From contig JAPMXV010000023.1 of the NCBI GenBank assembly GCA_026936335.1, positions 124,001 through 188,000 on the forward strand: DNA of 64,000 nt. The letters are read 5' to 3'. How positions within the stretch are numbered: position 1 is the first letter of the stretch; each line of letters begins with the position of its first letter. Both the position numbers and the translations under genes were made by a program. Origin of the DNA: Mantamonas sphyraenae (Eukaryota; CRuMs; Mantamonadidae). The notes below the pieces were generated by a model. That model made no database searches. It saw only the letters and a program-made list of their open reading frames with translations, and had not been told where the DNA came from. Shown piece after piece: positions 43,779-56,300 of the stretch.

Positions 43779-43895
43779 TCCAGTCGGTGTCGGTGTTTGT
43801 CTGCGGTGGTGGGTGGAAGGTTGGGTGGCGGCGCGCCACCACCCACCAACGCAAACCGAAAACGTGTTGGCCACCCGCGGAGCACAGGCGCCAAG

Positions 43896-44995
43896 ATGAA
43901 CATTGTGGAGTTTGAAAAGGAGAACAACGCACTGCTGACGTATCTCAAGTACCAAACGGAGGATTTGCTTGTGTGGAGGGCGATCGTGCGGCACAGGCCT
44001 GCGATCCTTGTGCCTCACTCGGCCGAGATGGACAAGGTGTTGCCACTGACCAAGGCATTTGCACGCAACCACGTGGCGCTGATGTCAGACGACGTCTCTG
44101 GAAGCGAGCAGGACGAAGAAGCCTGGGCTGTGCATCGGCGCTTTGTGACGCTGTCCGGGTTGTCAGGCCTGGTGTTCCCCAAGGACAACCGGTTGACCGT
44201 GCTGCAGGCGCCTTCGGGCATTACGTCGCCCTCGCTGTCGCGTCTCAAGACACTGGTGCATTCGGGTGAGTGGGGCGAGAGCGAGGCGTGGTGGGAGAGG
44301 GCATCCGCCACGGGGCGTGTACGCAAAGCAAGGATGCTGACTCACAAACGGACACATGGACACCACCGGTGAAATCACACCTCGATGACGCATGGCATGT
44401 GTGTGCGCCGTCTGTGTGTGGCCAACCAGATCCCGTGTTTCGGATGTGGGAGCAGCTGAAGGACAAGGCTGCGGCTGCGGCGGCGCTCCACTCGCCGTAT
44501 GTGATGCGAGAGGCGGAAGTGGAAGTGACGGTGCCGGAAATGATTGCAAACGACCTGCAGATGGACGAGGAGGAGGAGAGGGTGTACACCCTGCCGCTGT
44601 ATCTGATCTCTGCAGTGGTCAAGTGCGACACGGGCCTGGAGGACGTTGTGGAGAGCAGCGAGGGCAGCGGGAGCAGTGCCGGAGGGGTCAGTGGCACCAA
44701 AGACGATGAGAAAGTGCGCACACGGGACGACTCTGCGCTGGCTGGGGGCAGCGGACGTGGGGCGAGTGCAGCGAGGGCGGCTGTGGCGGAGCAGCAGCGC
44801 GGCCTGGCGAAGCGAAGCGTGTCCCTAAGCGCAGCACAGGGCAAAGAGAAATTGCGCAAGGAGAACAATTTGCAGATGGCAGTGGAGGAGAGCAGGTCGG
44901 CAACAAGCAAGGGTGGCTCGTCGTTCTTCTCGTCCTTGCAAGTGAAGGAACCGCACGTCGGAGGCACAGACGAGGAGGTTCAGGTGACAGCCGAG

Positions 44996-45032
<37 letters not shown>

Positions 45033-46285
45033 GTGGCGATGGAAGTGGAGGAGGAGGAAGCAGTGGCAGCGGAAACACACGGACACGCAAGGCAAGCGAT
45101 GCAGTGGCAGCGGAAGAGGTGGAACAAGAATCGCCAAGCAAAGAGGGCAAAACGACGACCACGGGCTCCATCAGCTTCCAGAGCTTTCTGTCCAAGATGA
45201 AGAACGCAGCCGCAAGAGATGTGGTGATTTCGCTGAAGCAGTTTATTCAGCGGTTTCGGCTGCTGCCCGAGACACTGAGCAGCGACGAGCTCGCGGCAGA
45301 GCTGACTGGGTTTATCGAAACGACGATGGAGGAGCTTGTGGAACACCCGCTGTGGCGTAATGCAAGCGAGCTGGAGATGGAAAACACGCTGGAGGGCCTG
45401 GAGAAGTATCTGCTGACAAAGGTGTACAACCGTGCGTTTGCGCCACGCGGAGAGACAGACCACGAGAGGGACTGGGAAGTGAGCATGCACCTACGCTGCC
45501 TGCAGTTTGTGGGGCCCAAGCAGCTGGACGTGGAGGGGGAGCTCGTGAAGAACGAAAACTTTGAGCTGGCAAAAGGAGAGTTGCAGAAGATCAATTCGTT
45601 CAAGGCGCCCCTGGACAAACTGATCTGCATTTTGAACACATGCCGGCTGATTGGTCGCATTTTGGACGCACACAAGGAAGGGGCAGGGGCGGACGAGTTT
45701 CTGCCGCTGCTGGTGCTTGTGATTCTGCAAGCGAACCCGCCGCACCTGGTATCGAACCTGGAGTATGTGAGTGCGTTTAGGAATAGCGGAGGCATGGCGG
45801 GCGAGACGATGTACTATTACACACAGGTGTGGAGTGCAGTGCAGTACCTGCGGGATCTGAAAGGGGCCAAGCAGTTGAGTGGAATGGAGCAGGAGGAGTT
45901 TGACAGGCTGTACCAGGGCAACCAAAAGCGTCTGGAGGCCGAAATGGGCGGAGAGAGTGTAGACGACGAGCACACAGGGCAGTGGGAGGTGGTGTCGAGC
46001 AGTGTGCGGCCCACCGGAGTCGGAGAGGCGGGAATGAGCACACCGACACATGGGATGGGCAACAGCAGCGCCTTGGGTGGCTTGGGAGGCAGCAACGTAA
46101 CGCCGGCCAAGAGCGAACTGGTGCAGGAGCTGGTGCAGCCGGACGATCGCTTTCTGCAGATGGATTTCGACCAGCTGACCATGGCAGACGTGAAGGAGCT
46201 TTTGGAGAAGTATCAGAGGTTGGTGCATGAGCGTGATGTGTTGCGTCTGTTGGTGGGGCAGCTGAAGGAGCAATTGGGACAATGA
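43896..46285 (+). CDS. VPS9-domain Rab5-family guanine nucleotide exchange factor
   Basis: Exons 43896..44265 and 44430..46285, 741 aa; the junction is L-V-H-S-D-P-V-F-R. The N-terminal region is helical, followed by disordered Ser-rich linkers with a poly-Ser tract (nt 44999-45025). The helical bundle and VPS9 domain carry L-E-K-Y-L-L-T-K-V-Y-N-R-A-F, D-K-L-I-C-I-L-N-T-C, D-E-F-L-P-L-L-V-L-V-I-L-Q-A-N-P-P-H-L, S-N-L-E-Y-V-S-A-F and G-E-T-M-Y-Y-Y-T-Q, the Rabex-5/Vps9 pattern including the catalytic Asp and Tyr region. A C-terminal coiled coil ends the protein. It acts on Rab5/Rab21-type GTPases at early endosomes. Head-to-head with TPC (117 bp), another endomembrane gene. Confidence 0.85.
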
Positions 46286-46325
46286 GCGGCGAGTCTGCCA
46301 ACAAAAAGAAACATCCGTGCAGAGA

Positions 46326-47641
46326 ATGAGTGAGACGTTGAGCCTGGCGGATGCACACGTGCTTGGTTTTGACATGGATCACACGATCATCCGGTACAAT
46401 GTGGAGTTGCTGGAGTCGATTGTGCACGAGTCGACGTGGGACTTTTTGGAGAAGGAGATCGGGCTGCCGGACGGCGTGACCCGAAGCGAATATGTCCACA
46501 ACTCGACGACGCGGGGTGTGCTGGTGGACATGGAGAACGGATGGATGCTGCAGATTGGCAAGGATGGCCAGATTCTGCAGGCTCGGCAGGGCCGGGAAAT
46601 GCAGCCGGAAGAAATTGCCGCGGCGTACGGAGAGGAGATGCGCATTGAGTACGACGCGTTGGCAAGCACAAACACAGATCGTTTCCATGCGTGTCACAGC
46701 TACTTTGAGCTGCCCATGCTGGCCATCTTTGGCGAACTGGCGAGCGTGTTTGAAGAGTACAGCGGCTGGGCATGGAGCGACTACAAGGGACTGTACGACA
46801 CCATCATCAGCAGCTTTGACTTTAACTTTGGAAGCATGACTCGTGGGGTGTTCTTTCCGCGTGTGATGAAGGAGCTGGACCAGCTGATCTACAAGCGGCC
46901 GTCAGTGCGCACATGGCTGGAGAAGCTGCACACAGAAGGCAAGGTGGTCGTGTTGGCGACCAACAGCAAGGCAGACTACACGAATTTGCTGATGACACAT
47001 GCGTATGGGGAGGACTGGCGGTCGTTGTTCGACGTGGTGCTGTGCCGCTGCGGCAAGCCGCGATTCTTCACAGAGAAGCGAGACTTTGTGGAGGTGTTGG
47101 ACATGGACAATGCTGAGTATGGAGAGACGACGACGACCCTGGAGGTGGGCAAGGTGTATGAAAACGGCACGCAGAGGCAATGATTGCGAGCATCGAGGCG
47201 TGGGGCACGTGGGAGATTGGATCGACGGCAAAGGAGGCAAGGTGGACACGTGCGGACAATGACGAGGTGCTCAAGGTGGTCTACTTTGGTGACCACGTGA
47301 TTGCGGACGTGGTGTCCAGCAAACTGCACTGCGACTGGCACACGGTGGCCATTGTGGAGGAGCTGAACGACGTGGAGGAGACAATGGACAGCGAGGGCAA
47401 CATGGTGGACGGCAAGGGGACGACAGCAACACGATACGGCGACTGGGGCCATTTCCTGCTCGGCAACAAGGACGACGACGTATTGTCGTACTGGGCACAT
47501 GTGGTGTGTGACAACGCGTCCACGGTGACTCCGTGTCTCAGCCATCTGGTAGAACTGGAGCTGGACTATGAGCACCAGCCACTGGCTGTGCAGCTGCAGG
47601 AGAAGATGGGAGTGGAGATTCCGTCCTCGGTGGACAATTGA
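46326..47641 (+). CDS. NT5DC1: 5'-nucleotidase domain-containing protein 1 (NT5DC1-like); one-base frame break
   Basis: 438 aa after allowing one missing base. HAD-phosphatase motif I F-D-M-D-H-T-I-I-R-Y-N, motif II-like V-V-V-L-A-T-N-S, and motif IV V-V-Y-F-G-D-H-V-I-A-D-V match the cN-II-like NT5DC family. The later segments T-V-A-I-V-E-E-L and W-G-H-F-L-L correspond to NT5DC1. The first frame stops at 47183 (...Y-E-N-G-T-Q-R-Q). The second begins within the same bases; an extra A near 47169 would give the conserved G-N of the family (Y-x-x-G-N-A) and join them. Substrate unknown. The stop lies 5 bp from that of the convergent NATD1-like gene. Confidence 0.85.
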
Positions 47642-47646
47642 AGCGT

Positions 47647-48058
47647 TCATTTCAACAGCTTGCTCCACTTGGAATGTTTGGAGATGTAGTGTGCGACGTA
47701 GGAGCATGTGGGCACGACGGCAATGGAGTTTGTTTCGGCGTGGTTGAGGGCCGCTTCCACAAGGAGGCCAGCAATCCCTTGGCCTCGGGCAGCAGCAGGG
47801 GTCTGTGGATGCAAGGACAAAGCGAGAGTGTGTGAGAACAACAGGAATAATGATGGGGGTGGTGAGTCGAGTGGGTGACAAATGCACGTACGACGTGTGG
47901 AGCATGTCATAGACGTCGCCTCCTGGCGACTCCTGGAAGGAAAGCTCCGCTTCGCCATTCTCGCCAAGATCGATGAAGAAGCGGCCATAGCCGTCCTTGG
48001 GAGGTTCCAACACAACGTCGTCGATGGTGAACCCTTTCTTTTCTTCTTCGGTGGACAT
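47647..48058 (-). CDS. NATD1-like small N-acetyltransferase (GNAT fold)
   Basis: Exons about complement(47888..48058) and (47647..47802), 108 aa. The visible core A-R-G-Q-G-I-A-G-L-L-V is the acetyl-CoA-binding loop R/Q-x-x-G-x-G/A of the small yjdJ/NATD1-type GNAT family. The C-terminal V-P-T-C-S-Y-V-A-H-Y-I-S-K-H is the family-typical C-S-Y-V element. The best donor by sequence (GTACGT, after 47892) leaves the frame one base short; the next GT (GTGCAT, after 47888) keeps it and gives H-T-S-Y-T-P-A. Substrates of the family are unknown. Confidence 0.72.
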
Positions 48059-48122
48059 GGGGATTGTGGTGGGCTGGCTTTCGCATTGTATTTTGCAAAT
48101 GCAACAGTATGTAGGCGGATCC

Positions 48123-49274
48123 TCATTGAACAGCGCACACCTTTGTGTCGTCCGTGACAGACACACCGTCCCAGCGCTTGAGACCGAGGACTTTCATGCC
48201 ATCTTCGTCGAGTTCGTCGGTGAGGTTTTCCTCGTGCTTCTCCAGCAGGGTGGCCACTGTGAGCGCACGGGCCTTCTCTACAGTCTTGTTGGTCAGAGGC
48301 GGCTCTTTCCACATTTTGATATACTGGCAGAGGCGGAAGTTGGTGCTGTTGTTGGGATGGTTGCCGTGCGGCTGGCGAGAGTCCCAGATGACAAGCGAGC
48401 CCGCACGCACGGCAATCTTGCGGATGTGGTGGCGCATGGGATCGTCCTTGGGCACAGACACAAAGGAGGCATTGTGTTTCTGGCTCTCGAAAAGGTCGTC
48501 GTGAGCCTTGGCCCAGGAGCGTAGCTGCTTGGCGAAGCCAGGGACTGTGTGGAAGCCACCATCTTCTTCCCTGGCGTCGCTGATGGCCAACAGTCCCTGC
48601 ACAGTGGCATTCTCGCCCATTTGGGCATCGTTGTTCTCCAGCAGGAGGCTGGAGGGCGAAAGCAGCTGGTTGCCGTCCAAATACTCGGTGTATGCCTCTC
48701 GTTGCGTGCTCACCGAGTCGTCGTGGGAGTGCAGGCGATGAAAGTACCATGGGTTCAGATCCCAGTGCAGCCACTTTTCGATGGATCTGCGTTTGGGAAA
48801 CTCGTTGCCGTTCTCGTCAAAGGTGGGTCTCATGGCGCCAAAGCGGTCGACGCTGACGCGCAGTTCGTTGGTGCCCACGGTGAGCTCAAAGGCCTTGCGC
48901 AGATTCTTGTTGAGCCTGTTCTTCCAGGCCTGAAGCGCTGTGCAAGGCTGGGAGCTGACGATGCCCATTTGCGCACCAAAGGGCCACCCCTCGTCCCAGG
49001 TGCTCTCGTCGTTGCGGTCAACCCCTGAGGAGAGCACTTCGATGGTGTCCCACACCGCGTCGACAGAGGCGTCAATCTCCTCCTGGGTCAGGATGTCCCG
49101 CACGACGACAAAGCCAAAGTCGTTGAAGAATTCCACGAGGGCTTCCTCGTCATCCAAAGCAAAGGAGGGAAAGAAGCCCTCTTCGTCGTTGTCAATCTCG
49201 GGATAGTCGAATTCGACCTCTGCAGAGGCCAGTGTGGTGGTCCTGCTGGCCGTATGGCCGTGTTTGGAGCTCAT
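48123..49274 (-). CDS. Phytanoyl-CoA dioxygenase (PhyH)-like Fe(II)/2-oxoglutarate oxygenase
   Basis: 383 aa, single exon, from ATG 49274. N-terminal D-F-G-F-V-V-V-R-D-I-L-T is the classic PhyH opening strand. The facial triad appears as H-W-D (L-H-W-D-L-N-P-W) and a distal His in Q-P-H-G-N-H-P-N, with a downstream Arg (N-F-R-L-C-Q-Y) suited to 2-oxoglutarate. A W-D-S-R-Q-P-H motif also follows the family. Members hydroxylate fatty acyl-CoAs, small metabolites or proteins; the substrate here is unknown. The last 60 residues are a charged extension. Confidence 0.78.
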   Translation of the reverse strand: MSSKHGHTASRTTTLASAEVEFDYPEIDNDEEGFFPSFALDDEEALVEFFNDFGFVVVRDILTQEEIDASVDAVWDTIEVLSSGVDRNDESTWDEGWPFGAQMGIVSSQPCTALQAWKNRLNKNLRKAFELTVGTNELRVSVDRFGAMRPTFDENGNEFPKRRSIEKWLHWDLNPWYFHRLHSHDDSVSTQREAYTEYLDGNQLLSPSSLLLENNDAQMGENATVQGLLAISDAREEDGGFHTVPGFAKQLRSWAKAHDDLFESQKHNASFVSVPKDDPMRHHIRKIAVRAGSLVIWDSRQPHGNHPNNSTNFRLCQYIKMWKEPPLTNKTVEKARALTVATLLEKHEENLTDELDEDGMKVLGLKRWDGVSVTDDTKVCAVQ

Positions 49275-49398
49275 GATTGGAACGGAGTGCGTTGGATTGG
49301 ATTGAATTGCGTGGAGCCAGTGGATTGATTGCGACACCAGGAAATGAGGATGTATTCTACTGTATGACGACATGAACCCACCACGACCGTGCATGGCA

Positions 49399-50043
49399 TC
49401 ACCGCCCCACAAAGCACCAGTCGATGGCAACAGGTTCGCCGTACACGTTCTTGCCCTGGCATTCGTCCAAGGCAGCCTTGGCTTCGTTGTAGTTGTCAAA
49501 AGTGACCCACGCATGACCCATGGACGCCCCCGTGCGTCTGTTGAGCGGGAATCGGACTCCCTTGACATCAAAGTCGCCAAAGAGATCTTCGACACTTTCC
49601 TCGTCGCTCTCTGTGTGGAGGCCAGACACAAAGAGGACAAAGCCTTCCTCGGCTGTATCATTGGTGGGTACGTGAAGCGCCCGTGGGCGTGAGTGTGTGC
49701 TTGCAAACGGACCTCATGCACGGAGAGAGGCCACAAACTCACACTCGACAGGTTCGCCGCGCGCCGCGTGTCCTCGTCCGGCGTCAAAGTGGCCCGAGGA
49801 GCCACCGTAGCGCTGAGAGACGTCGGAACGCATGCTGAAATCGCTGCCGCGGCCTTTGATGACAATCTCGCTGGCGACAGTGGCTGTGTTGGAAGTGTGG
49901 GTGAGATCTGGCTGTGGCGGCGAGGTCGGAGAAGGCGAACGGACGTCCTCGGCATGGGCCGGGGACACGGGATGGTCAACAACGAGCACTTGACCGTCGA
50001 CAATGTCTACGGCAATGTCAAGGTCGTCGGGGTGGGTGGCCAT
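49399..50043 (-). CDS. RBM8A: RNA-binding protein 8A / Y14 (exon junction complex)
   Basis: Exons complement(49743..50043) and (49652..49399), 184 aa (animal Y14 is 174). A disordered acidic N terminus precedes one RRM with RNP2-type L-F-V-S-G-L and RNP1-type M-G-H-A-W-V-T-F. The C-terminal P-V-A-I-D-W-C-F-V is the Y14-specific ending. Y14 heterodimerises with Mago on spliced mRNA. Its presence fits an intron-bearing genome with EJC. Head-to-head with UTP14, 57 bp between start codons. Confidence 0.88.
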
Positions 50044-50100
50044 GGGGAGGAAAGAGTGCGTGGGCAAGCGCAGCGCGAGCTGCGGCAGCAAAAAGCAGCG

Positions 50101-53100
50101 ATGGGCCGGCGAGGACGCAATCAACGGCGCAACCGTAGTGCAGCGAAGGAGATTAACATGGATGTGTACGATGCAGAAGAGGGGAGGGACAACCGCACGG
50201 AGAGGCGAGTGACGGCGCGTGAGGATCGGCCTCAAAACTACGAGTACCAGCTGCCGGCTGACTTTGAGGACGAGGAGATTGATGAAGAGCTGGCGTTTGG
50301 TGAAGAGGACGACGGAGACGATTTTGCGTATGGGGTGCATTCTTCGTCGCGCTGGTCGATTTCCGAGCCGAGCAAGGGGCCCTCGGTAGGTGAAACATGC
50401 AGCGCAAATCCGCCCGTGAGGAAGTCGGGACGCAGGCTGACACGGACGGAACCACACAGGATCTGCTTGGGGAGGATTCGGAGAGCGAAGACGATTTCGG
50501 GGCTGAGGACACGCTGAACAGTGACGAGAGCGATGAGGAGGAGGGTGGGGTGGACATCTCAAGCATGCTGGACGAGAAGCCGCAAGAACGTGCGGCACAC
50601 GACCGGTTGGTGCGCAAGATTGTGTCTGCAAGCCGAGGGCCGCGAGACAACGAGGCAGGCTTGGAGAGCATTGCCGCACTGAGGAAGCAGCGCAAGGGAA
50701 GGGGTCGCGGACCGGCAGGACCAGAGGCAGAATTTCCAGGCATGGAGGGAGGCGCACAGGAGGAGCTGGAGCTGGACACGCTGCTGGAGGGACTGGACAC
50801 GACGGTGCCCGGGTATAGCAAGCTGAAGAAGCAGGTGAAGAGTCTGCAGAAGCGCGGACGAGCGGGGGCGGCGGACGAGTTGCTGGAAACGCCTGTGGAC
50901 AAGGTGGTGACGGAGCGCATGACGCGTCAGGTGTCGTACGATCAAACAAACAACTATCTGAAGCGGTGGCAGTCTGTGGTGAAGATGAACCGCGAACGGC
51001 ACACGCTGGATCTGACGAAAGAAAAGGTGCGGGTGCCTGCACCGAGCACAGGCAGCATGGTGGAGAACCACGAGGCACGCAGCGAGATGGAACGCGAAGT
51101 GCAAGAGCTGCTGATGGCATCGGGGATGCAGGAGCAGGAGCTTGCGCGTGCAGAAAAGCTGGCGTTGAACAAGCTGGACCCGAAGCAGGTGGAGAAGCGC
51201 AATCAGGAGCTGGCGCGCATGAAGTCGTTGCTGTTTCACCACGAGCAGAAACGCAAGCGGATGAGCAAGATCAAGAGCAAAACGTACCGAAAGATTCGCA
51301 AGAAGCAGCGAGATCGGCTGCAGGCGAAGCTGGAGGATCTGGATCCAGAAGCGGCGGAGGAGCGTGCGATGAAGCAAGAGTACGACCGGATCAAAGAACG
51401 CATGTCGCTGAAGCACAAGAACACAGGACGATGGGTCAAGCGTGCGCTGCGCAAGGGGATCCGCAACGAGGGCACGCGTGCAGCCATTGCGGAGCAGTTG
51501 AATATGAACGCGGAGCTGGAGCGCAAGATGCGCAACGCTGATGGAGAAGATGGAAACTCGAGCGACGAAGTGCTGGAAATGGACTCCGAGGAGGAGGAGG
51601 AGTTCTACTCGTACCTGCAGGACCAGGGTCTGTCGATGGAAGACGTGCCCGAGGTGCGGAAACGCAAACGGGGCGGCGAGGACGACGAAGACAGCGAAGA
51701 CGAGGAGGAGGACAGCGACAGTGAAGGCGAAGATGACGAAAAGGCACAGCGGCGTCGTGCGGTGAAGGAGCGACTGCGCAAAATGCGACGCATGATGGAC
51801 CCCAGCGAAGATGCGCCGGAGGTGCCGACCAAGGGCATCTTTGGGATGAAGTTTATGCAGCAAGCGATGGAACGAGAGCGTAAGGAGGCGCAGGAGATGT
51901 TTGAGAAGTTTGGGGAGGACTACAAGAACATGGACGACCTGGACAAGGCAGAAGCAATGGAGCAGGGCGGAGAGAGCTCGGATGGAGAGGATGGAGCGGA
52001 GGACGACGAGGCGCTGTACGACAGCGACGAAGACGCGGTGGACAGGCGTGCACGTGAGCGCCGTGAACGAGAGGCACGGGCAGAAGCAGCCGCAGACGCA
52101 GAGATGGAGGAGGAGGCGGAGGAGGCGGAGGAGGCACGGAAGGAGGCAGCAGAAGCAAAACGACGAGCAGGGGCTGAGGCATTCCGAGAATCGTTTGCAG
52201 GCGGCAGCTTGGAGTTGGACCGAGTTGGCCTGTCTGGAGGGCATCGCACGCGCACCGGTGGGCACGTGGGCGTCGGCAAAGAGGTGACGAGTGATGAGAT
52301 GGGCGGCCTGGCTGGCAAGCCTGGCAAGAAGAAGAAAGAGAAGAAGGGGAAGAAGGGTAGTGAGAAGAAGAGTGGTGGAGAACAGGCACAGGGGATGGTG
52401 ATGGAAGAGGAGGAGAGCGAGGAAAGTGAGGCGGAAGAGGAGGTGGAGGATGAGGAAGACGAGGAGGAGGATGGAAACGGAGGTGACAACCCGTGGCTTG
52501 CAGTGGACAGGGAGGCGCAGGGCAAGTCGGAACGTGTCAAGGCGCTGCAGGAGGAGGACGAGGAGGAAAAGGTGGTGATGATTGACAACAACACGGGCAT
52601 CGACATGAACAAGGGCAACGACGGCGTGGAGGGGGAGGAGGATGAAGAGGATGAGAACGAAAACATGCTGTCGCTGAGGAGCTCGCAGAACCAGGAGATC
52701 CTGAGACAGGCGTTTGCAGACACGGGTTTGGAGGTTGCGTTTGCAAAGGAAAAGGCAGCGCAGGTGGAGACGGAAAACCCGGAGGAAGATGTGAAGGAGA
52801 GGCGAGGCTGGGGCGAGTGGACAGGACGAGGTGTGAAGCTGAGCAAGAAGAAGCAGGCGTGGAAGAAGAAGCAGCTGAAGGCTCGGAAGGAGGCAGTCGC
52901 AGTGGCGGCGGCGGAGGCGCGAGGCAAGCGGAAGGATGCAAAGCTGAAACACGTGATTATCAACGAAAAGAGAGACAAAAAGGCGGCCAAGTACATGCTG
53001 GACAACCTGCCCCATCCGTTTGCGAGCAGGGCGCAGTACGAGAGGACGATTGCGCATCCGCTGGGCTCGGAGTGGAATGCGGGCAACGCGCACCGCAACA

Positions 53101-53360
53101 TGACGCGACCCGAGGTGATTACACAACGGGGACAGGTCATTGACCCGATTAGTTTTGACCAGGCGAAGCACGACGTGCTTGTGAAGCGAGAGAAGAAGCG
53201 AGTGCGAGGCGAGAAGCTGGCACAGACATTTGGACAAAAGAAGGCGGCGCTGGGCAAGGCGCTGGCAAGTGCAGAGACGCCGGCAAACCCGCACAGCAGG
53301 AGGCAACGCATGAAGCGGAAGGAGCAGAAGCAAAAGCGCAAAGGGATGGGGAGTGGATGA
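50101..53360 (+). CDS. UTP14: U3 small nucleolar RNA-associated protein UTP14
   Basis: Exon 1 50101..50334 and exon 2 50403..53360, ~1063 aa. Exon 1 encodes [20 protein letters not shown], the conserved UTP14 N-terminal box. Exon 2 continues with S-S-M-L-D, the box [18 protein letters not shown], then [14 protein letters not shown] and W-G-x-W-T-G, all UTP14. Acid runs and Arg/Lys blocks dominate. UTP14 is in the SSU processome and activates Dhr1 during 18S rRNA maturation. The drawn junction uses a weak donor (GTGCAT); the stronger GTATGG seven bases earlier leaves the frame one base short. Confidence 0.87.
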
Positions 53361-53398
53361 GCGAGAGCCAAAGCAACAAAACAGAGAAGTGTGCAAGC

Positions 53399-56300
53399 AT
53401 GGGAGTGCCAGCATACTTTCGTTGGTTGACGAGAAAGTACCCAAAGGTGTTGGAGGATGCCAAAGAGGACGAAGGGACGGTGTTGGACGGGGTGCGGGTG
53501 CCGCCTGTGTTGCAAGAGGCCAACCCGAACGGACGGGAGTTTGACTGCCTGTATCTGGACATGAACGGCATCATTCATCCGTGTTGCCACCCGGAGGGGC
53601 GTGTAGGTTTGGGTGGAAAGTCAAGACGGACTGAGGCGGGGCGAGAGAAGAACATGCATGGCTGACACAGGCGGGCTCCCACACACACAGCCGGCGCCCG
53701 GAAGCGAAGCAGAGATGATGAAGGAGGTGTTTATGTACATCGACAGGCTGTTCTCGATTGTGCGTCCGCGCAAGCTGTTGTTCATGGCCATCGGTAAGTG
53801 TGCGCAACTTGAGCGCAACTTCCAGATTCCGGCGAGGATGGTGGGTGGCGGGGCACAGCGCAGCAGCTGACAGGAAGAGGGCACACACAATGCACACACA
53901 CACAGATGGTGTGGCACCGCGTGCAAAGATGAACCAGCAGCGATCGCGCCGGTTCCGTGCGGCACAGGAGGCTGCAGTTGCGGCACAGGTGGAGGAGGAG
54001 CTGCGGCAAAAGTTCCTGAAGGAGGGCAGGCCGGTGCCGGAGAAGAAGGAGCACTGGGACAGCAACGTAATCACGCCCGGTACACAGTTTATGGACGAGC
54101 TGGCGCAGGCACTGCGTTTCTACGTGCGCAAACGGCAAGAGGAGGAACCTGCGTGGCGAGACATCAAGGTGATCCTGAGCGACGCGAACTGCCCTGGTGA
54201 GGGTGAGCACAAGATCATGGAGTACATCCGTGCACAACGCAGTGACAAGGACTACGACGTGAACACGAGCCACGTGCTGTACGGCCTGGACGCAGATCTG
54301 ATCATGCTGGGACTGGCCACGCACGAGATGGACTTTACGCTGCTGCGTGAGGTGATTTTCTTCAACAAGAACCAGAAAGCATGTGCCATTTGCGGCTCGA
54401 CATCGCACCCTGCGGCCAAGTGTCCGCGTACGATGAGCAAGGACGCAGGGGGAGGCGACGTGAAGCTGGGAATGGAGGACGAGGACGAGGACGAGGTGGA
54501 GGATCCGAGGCGCAATGCGATTGCGTACATGAAGCCCTTCCAGCTGATGAGCCTGCCTGCGCTGCGGCAGTATCTGGAGTACGATTTGGTGCGTCCGCTG
54601 CATGGGAAAGGGTGGGATTTGGAACGTGTGCTGGACGACTTTATCTACCTGTGCTTCTTTGTGGGCAACGACTTTCTGCCGCACCTTCCATCGCTGGACA
54701 TCTACGACGGGGCCATTGACATCCTGATGGACCTGTACAGGCGAATGCTGCCGGATTTGCCGGACTACCTGACCGAGTCTGGCGAACTGAACATCCCGCT
54801 GGCGCTGAAGTTTGCCCGGGAGCTGGGGTCTGTAGAGGACGAGATTTTCGCGCGGCGCAAGCTGCAGGAGGAGAAACGGAGGCGGGAGAAGGAGGCACGT
54901 GAGCATGATCAGGAGATGCGAAAGCAGGCGGAACAAGCGACGTCGTCGTCACGTGCAGCACAGGCACAGGCGCAGGCACAGGCCATGGACACGGAGGCTG
55001 TGAAAAAGGCCAATCAGAGTGCGGCAGCCAAGCTCAAGGCGCAGCTGGCGGCCAAGGAGCGGGAAGCGGCGGAAGAGTTTAACCGGCGGGCGGAGGAGAA
55101 CAACAAGGACGCGGGGAAGAAGAAAGTGGGTGTGCGGATGATGCCCATGGCCATCACGGGCTCGGGTGAGATGGAGGTAGAGGGAAAGGTGAAGAAAGTG
55201 GAGGAAAAGGTGGAGGAAAAGGTGGAGGGAAAGGAAGAGATGGAGGTGGAGGCCTCGGTGGCAACGGAGGCGACAGAGGAGGAGGACGAGGAGGAGGAAG
55301 AGGAGGACGCAGAGGCGGCAGAGGACGCATTCAAGGCGGCGGTGAAGGAAGAGGTGAAGGCCAAGATGGCATTGGATGGAGAGGACAAGGTACGGCTGGG
55401 TGAAGACGGATGGAAGCAGCGGTACTACCTGGACAAGTTTCCGCACTACGAGCCAAAGGAAGACAAGGCGTTTCGTGCACAATTGGCACTGAAGTATCTG
55501 GAGGGGATGTGTTGGGTGTTGAAGTACTACTACCAGGGCTGTGCATCGTGGCGTTGGTTCTATCCGGAGCACTACGCGCCGTTTGCGTCGGACCTGGGCG
55601 ACCTGCCAGACGACACGACGATTACGTTTGAGCTGGGCGAGCCGTTTACGCCGTTTGAACAACTGATGGGCGTGTTTCCGCTGGCGAGTTCGCACGCAAT
55701 CCCAAAGCAGCTGCGGCAGATGATGGACAAGGAGCCGCTGGTGCAGTTTTACCCGACCAAGTTTGAGATTGACCCGAATGGGAAGAAGCAAGCGTGGTTG
55801 GGTGTGGCACTGCTGCCGTTTATCGACGAACAGGTGTTGCTGGGAGAGATCCAACCTGTGGAGCGAGCGCTGGAGGCGGAGGATCCGGAGCTTGCACGAC
55901 GCAACGGGCTGGTTGCACACCAGGAACTGTTTGTGTACTGCGAAGAGGACGACGAGCAGCTGGAAGACGACCAGACGCAACGATCGGACGTGGCGCAGCT
56001 TGCCTACGAGCTGTACCGTATGCCGCAGCTCATGAAGATGTTTGGGGGCGAGGATAGCGAAGAGGGGCGTGAGGAGTGCAAACTGGAGGCCAACTGGGCG
56101 AAGCATGGGGTCAAGGGCGTGGTGAAGTACTCTACGGACCACGTGGGTCTGGGCATGACGGTGGAGAGCCCGCAGGCGGCACTGGGCATGGAGGACATTG
56201 ACGAGAATCATGTGTTGTTGGGCAACTACTACGTGCCGAAGAACGTGAAGCACCAGAGTGTGCTGCTGCCCAAGACACGCATGCTGCTGCCGTTGGACCA

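Noticed and set aside
47160-47185. Programmed ribosomal frameshift in NT5DC1
   Set aside because: No slippery heptamer or pseudoknot seen, and similar one-base gaps occur in other genes; sequence error is simpler.
50559-53444. 961-codon minus-strand ORF
   Set aside because: Antisense of UTP14; Leu/His-rich composition is typical of the complement of Glu/Lys-rich coding sequence.
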